NCBI GenBank assembly: GCA_003024985.2
Contig: PXIH01S0004212.1
Reading direction: 5' to 3' (one strand)
From: Euperipatoides rowelli
Lineage: Eukaryota > Onychophora > Udeonychophora > Euonychophora > Peripatopsidae
Length of the DNA: 10,027 nucleotides
Part shown: piece after piece, positions 7,162 through 10,027 of the stretch
Layout of the letters: each line of letters starts with the position of its first letter
How positions within the stretch are numbered: the stretch's first letter is position 1
The notes under the pieces: generated by a model
What the model was told of the DNA's origin: nothing
Seen by the model: only the letters and a program-made list of their open reading frames with translations
The model's database searches: none
Program-made: the position numbers and the translations under genes

Positions 7162-8140
7162 CCTCCCCTAAGGTATATATTTTATTCAATGAAAGATTAA
7201 GCCATTGGCTTATACATTTGTGACAAACTCCCAGTCAAAAAACAAAAAAAAGTATAAACAATGGAAAAATTGAAAAAATAATAATACGGTAGCAAACAAA
7301 AATATAGCCTAGTATGCATTTTCTCCCATCCCCCACCTTCACACACTTATTACAATCAATTCAAAATCTCAACAAATGTACTTCAAAATGTTTTTATAAA
7401 ATAAATAGTTAATTATTTTATTTATATTGAAAAAAGGTATTTAAAGATGGATACGTTCTAAACACCTATAAATAACTGCCACTATCTGATGTTTTAATAT
7501 TAGCTGTGACTGGGCTAATTCGAAGATTGTGTAGCCTACACAATAAAATTAAATAAAATTTAATTTACAATGGCATCAAACTACTTAACTCATTTGTAGC
7601 TCTAAAATTGTCTTTTCAATTCTTCTTGGATAACCATTTTTGATTTTTCATTAAACATTTTTCATTTAATTTATTATATTTAATAGACAGGACAGGCAGT
7701 CAAAGGAATAAAATATGCGCAGTGCATATGTGTTTTGCCTGTTAATAATAATGTTGCATGTACCAGGGTTACAAAAATGCCAACTTTATATTTCTATTTT
7801 CTTACATCCTAACTACTTTTTATAATAATTTGATATTATGGAAATTTAATGGTTGGAAAAAATACAAAGGGAAAGTACAATTATTTTTTTCGCAGTCGAT
7901 TGTTAAGCAAGAGTAAGAATAGAACACGCCACATAGTTATCAGCATCATTGACCCATAAAAATACTGTACATTATTCTATCATCAAATACAGATAGTAGG
8001 TGATATGAGGCCTATTATACAACCATTAAAATTTAAGAGTACTAATTTCACTTTTGAATATAATGAACATACTACTCAATCGCTAATATGCCAATCTAGA
8101 AATAAAATGTTTAGAGATTAAAAAAACCTTACCCCATAAA
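7162..8140. other. AT-rich DNA, no gene seen
   Basis: Nothing recognisable beyond A/T runs, TAGCCTA words at 7305 and 7532, and a TACTGTA word at 7963. No sustained frame on either strand. Confidence 0.5.
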
Positions 8141-8390
8141 AAAACATGACGGTAGGGTGTGAATGGCAATCACTATCTAGCGACCCAGACTAATTCACCC
8201 CTGTTTGGCAATGAAAGCCATGGCTATAACAAAATTGTCAATTATGTGACTAAAAAATGGGATAAGAAAAGATGGGGCGGCCATAGATGGAAATTTGTTA
8301 AGCCTATAATCTATTATTGCAATCACCTTCATATTTTTTATTTACTGTAGAAGAAAAAGCTGGTACGAGTAGTGCCATCTATTAGTATTT
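8141..8390. other. GC-richer island of unknown nature
   Basis: About 8145-8290 is visibly less AT-rich than its surroundings and includes TAGCGACCCAG and GGGGCGGCCAT. A 63-codon plus-strand frame (8159-8350) crosses it, but its product (N/K/H/Y-rich, WDKKRWGGHRW in the middle) has no domain that I recognise. An old exon, a decayed retrotransposon or a SINE fragment are all possible, and I cannot choose between them. Confidence 0.3.
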
Positions 8391-8417
8391 TTTACAACTT
8401 AATTGTTAATAGTGAAA

Positions 8418-8437
8418 TACAGTATAATTATACTGTA
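8418..8437. repeat. Perfect 20-bp palindrome
   Basis: TACAGTATAATTATACTGTA is its own reverse complement across all 20 bases. It has the same TACAGTAT/ATACTGTA ends as the palindromes at 3084-3113 and 8523-8553, but no spacer. Confidence 0.95.
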
Positions 8438-8522
8438 CTTTAAAAAAAAGGGGGTTTGATCATATAAGATTATAAGATTAAACAGAGGATACATTCTTGA
8501 AATCACACAACACTTCTAACAG

Positions 8523-8553
8523 TACAGTATATAATGTACCTTTACATACTGTA
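8523..8553. repeat. Interrupted TACAGTA palindrome
   Basis: TACAGTAT (8523-8530) and ATACTGTA (8546-8553) are perfect 8-bp arms, with an inner ATGTA/TACAT pairing. The first 16 bases (TACAGTATATAATGTA) are identical to the unit at 3084, so the two appear to be copies of one small element. Confidence 0.8.
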
Positions 8554-8560
8554 GGTAGTC

Positions 8561-8585
8561 TAAGCTTATACTGTAAGGAAGCTTA
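8561..8585. repeat. TAAGCTT hairpin
   Basis: TAAGCTT (8561-8567) and AAGCTTA (8579-8585) form a 7-bp stem with an 11-base loop holding most of another TACTGTA word (8569-8575). It lies 8 bp after the palindrome at 8523-8553. Confidence 0.6.
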
Positions 8586-9364
8586 ATCAATGCTTTTTTT
8601 TTCAATAATATTCAGATTGGGAAGTTATCTCATTCATATTAGATAATAGGCAGGTGACTGTAAGATCATCAATAAATTTTAATTTAAGATAAAATCTCTA
8701 ACAATCTTGTTAAGCATAATGTTAAATACTAAACAGAAAAGGATAGTTCCTTAAGCAACAACATTTAAACAACATACTTATTCAAACGTTTTTATATTTA
8801 GTGTTTTTTTTTTTTTGGGGTGTAAAAAAGTCTTTGACTAATTTGCCTGTAGTCTTTAAATTAACTCAAGTTGACTGAAGCAGATTCCTTCTCAAAATTT
8901 GGAATGAAAACATCCACAATACAGAGATAAAAAGTGAGTTAAGTTTCATACAGATGATCCAAATATGTCATAAACCCCAAGAATTTTGTGGGTATAAATA
9001 GATAGAAGGCCTCTAAATTATCTAATATCAAGGTGAGCTAGGGAAAAATGACAGGATATTCTCAAATCTTGACAACAAATGTTAAATATTTTGTTAATTT
9101 TATTTTGAGGGTAAGAGCAATAAATGACCACTGTAATTTATTTTCCAATATAAGGGTGGATTGAACGGTAGCTTAAAAATTTAACTTAATAGTTAATGTT
9201 TGAATAATAGTAATTTTTTTAAAGATAATGTCTGTGCATTGTTTGAATATACAGTGCTTCCATGTTGTTGTTCTCTTCTGACATGACATATACAGTACAT
9301 TAGGGATGGGAAAATGTTTAATTACTGTAACTAAAAGTTTTTACTAAACATTTATAAATGTTTA

Positions 9365-9366
<2 letters not shown>
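8586..9366. other. AT-rich DNA, no gene established
   Basis: A T13 run at 8804-8816 is followed by GGGG. No intact frame. At about 8970-9080 a stop-ridden plus-strand translation includes NPKNF and resembles a linker region seen in some LINE proteins, but this is too weak to call. TACAGTA/TACTGTA words occur at 9291 and 9323. Confidence 0.4.

Positions 9367-9398
<32 letters not shown>
9367..9398 (+). repeat. C32 homopolymer
   Basis: An uninterrupted run of 32 C's, flanked by AAA on the left and A8 then further A-rich sequence (A14 at about 9433-9446) on the right. On the other strand this is G32, able to form G-quadruplexes, while the C strand can form an i-motif. The exact length is likely unreliable in any assembly. 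Confidence 0.9.
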
Positions 9399-9400
<2 letters not shown>

Positions 9401-9480
9401 AAAACCACAAAAACAAAATTTTTCCACACGCAAAAAAAAAAAAAACTTAACATCACAAAATTTTTTAATTTTGGAAGTAA

Positions 9481-10027
9481 AATGGGGGCAATCTGTCAAA
9501 TGACCAATATGGATTTAGGACCAACAAAGGAACTAGAAATGGAATTGAACACCACTTTGAGAAAGCTTTTAACAGGGTTGATCATAGGAAACTGTTAAGT
9601 ATATTGAAGATATGAATTGATGGAAAAGACAATTATACACAACCTGTAAAAAGGGCAAACAGCAGCATTTAGGATAAATAATAATTCACTGATTGGTTTG
9701 AAGTAAACTGTGGCCTAATACAAGGTGCTTGTGGTCTCCCTCATTTTTTCAACATACTGTATAGTGAATAAATCATTAATGAAGCACTAAATGACATTGA
9801 TGGGATAAATATAGGATGAATGACATTGCCATTCTCACAGCAAGTAAGGCTGAATTGGAAAGAATCTTGTTAAAGACTCAGTACAGATTGAAAATCAATA
9901 TTGAAACTTAGACAAAAACACTGATGATTGGAACAAAGGAAATGTAAAATGTAAGATTGAAATGGAAGGAGAAATAGTAGAACAGATGAAGGAATTTAGT
10001 CTAGATATTTGGACATCTTGATAACGG
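9481..10027 (+). pseudogene. Dead non-LTR (LINE) reverse transcriptase fragment
   Basis: A decayed copy of the retrotransposon enzyme that makes DNA from its own RNA at the target site. Motifs appear in the right order but in three frames. At 9481-9612: NDQYGFRTNKGTRNGI, then FEKAFNRVDH (palm block carrying the first catalytic aspartate), then KLLSILKI and a stop. At 9650-9684: KGQTAAFRINNN. At 9685-9768: TDWFEVNCGLIQGACGLP and FFNILYSE, matching the RQGCxLSPLLFNLYSE block, then a stop and IINEAL. At 9816-9908: MNDIAILTASKAELERI, then LKINIET. At 9962-9997: MEGEIVEQMKEF, with a frameshifted RYLD after it. About 30 residues before FEKAF are missing, including the first catalytic aspartate, and FD is now FN. 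YADD is reduced to a single D between MN and IAIL. At least three stops and several frameshifts show it is inactive. It runs off the right edge. The clade is not assignable by eye. Confidence 0.88.

Noticed and set aside
8965-9120. A stop-interrupted plus-strand translation with NPKNF and VKYFVNF that recalls the linker between endonuclease and RT in some LINEs, at about the right distance upstream of the RT fragment.
   Set aside because: Several stops, no endonuclease or early RT blocks in between, and a C32 tract intervenes. The resemblance is too short to support a feature.
1-10027. CRISPR arrays, prokaryotic operons, promoters or ribosome binding sites.
   Set aside because: No regularly spaced repeats with unique spacers and no coding density. 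Composition and element content are eukaryotic.

Overview
This window is A+T-rich (roughly three quarters by eye), almost gene-free eukaryotic DNA, most likely from an animal and probably an invertebrate. The reasons are the lack of any sustained reading frame, long homopolymers, dense simple repeats, palindromic short words (TACAGTA/TACTGTA and TAGCCTA/TAGGCCTA) scattered throughout, and decayed remains of animal-type transposable elements. No intact protein gene, tRNA, rRNA, CRISPR array or prokaryotic operon is visible. The 60-85 residue open frames present are about what chance gives in DNA of this composition. Isolated and clustered N's indicate a draft assembly.

Layout: 1-844 is unremarkable AT-rich DNA. 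A 196-bp block (845-1040) recurs without a mismatch at 1915-2110, and the second copy starts immediately after an N. Between them lies an 87-bp tandem duplication with a 144-bp period (1612-1698 and 1756-1842). At 2732-2833 there is a possible piggyBac-like terminus (TTAA followed by CCCCTT and two hairpin units). From 3026 to 3812 there is a diverged direct repeat pair. The first copy carries a ~46-bp palindromic insertion that the second lacks, and a GC-richer block flanked by 17-bp direct repeats lies between the copies. At 4813-5112 a ~300-bp segment has ~45-bp inverted ends, like a MITE. At 5803-5940 there is a 24-bp minisatellite of about 5.75 units. Its unit closely resembles the arms of an inverted-repeat element at 6972-7161. 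At 6235-6461 is a broken remnant that resembles the helix-turn-helix start of a pogo/Tigger-type transposase. The right end holds a C32 tract (9367-9398) and a clearly recognisable but dead non-LTR (LINE) reverse transcriptase fragment (9481-10027, continuing past the window).

No genes here work together. The region reads as a graveyard of transposons and local duplications. The most informative points are the internally deleted reverse transcriptase, the link between the minisatellite and the inverted-repeat element, and the small TACAGTA-ended palindrome whose insertion can be seen by comparing two paralogous copies. I see no convincing evidence for a new functional system.
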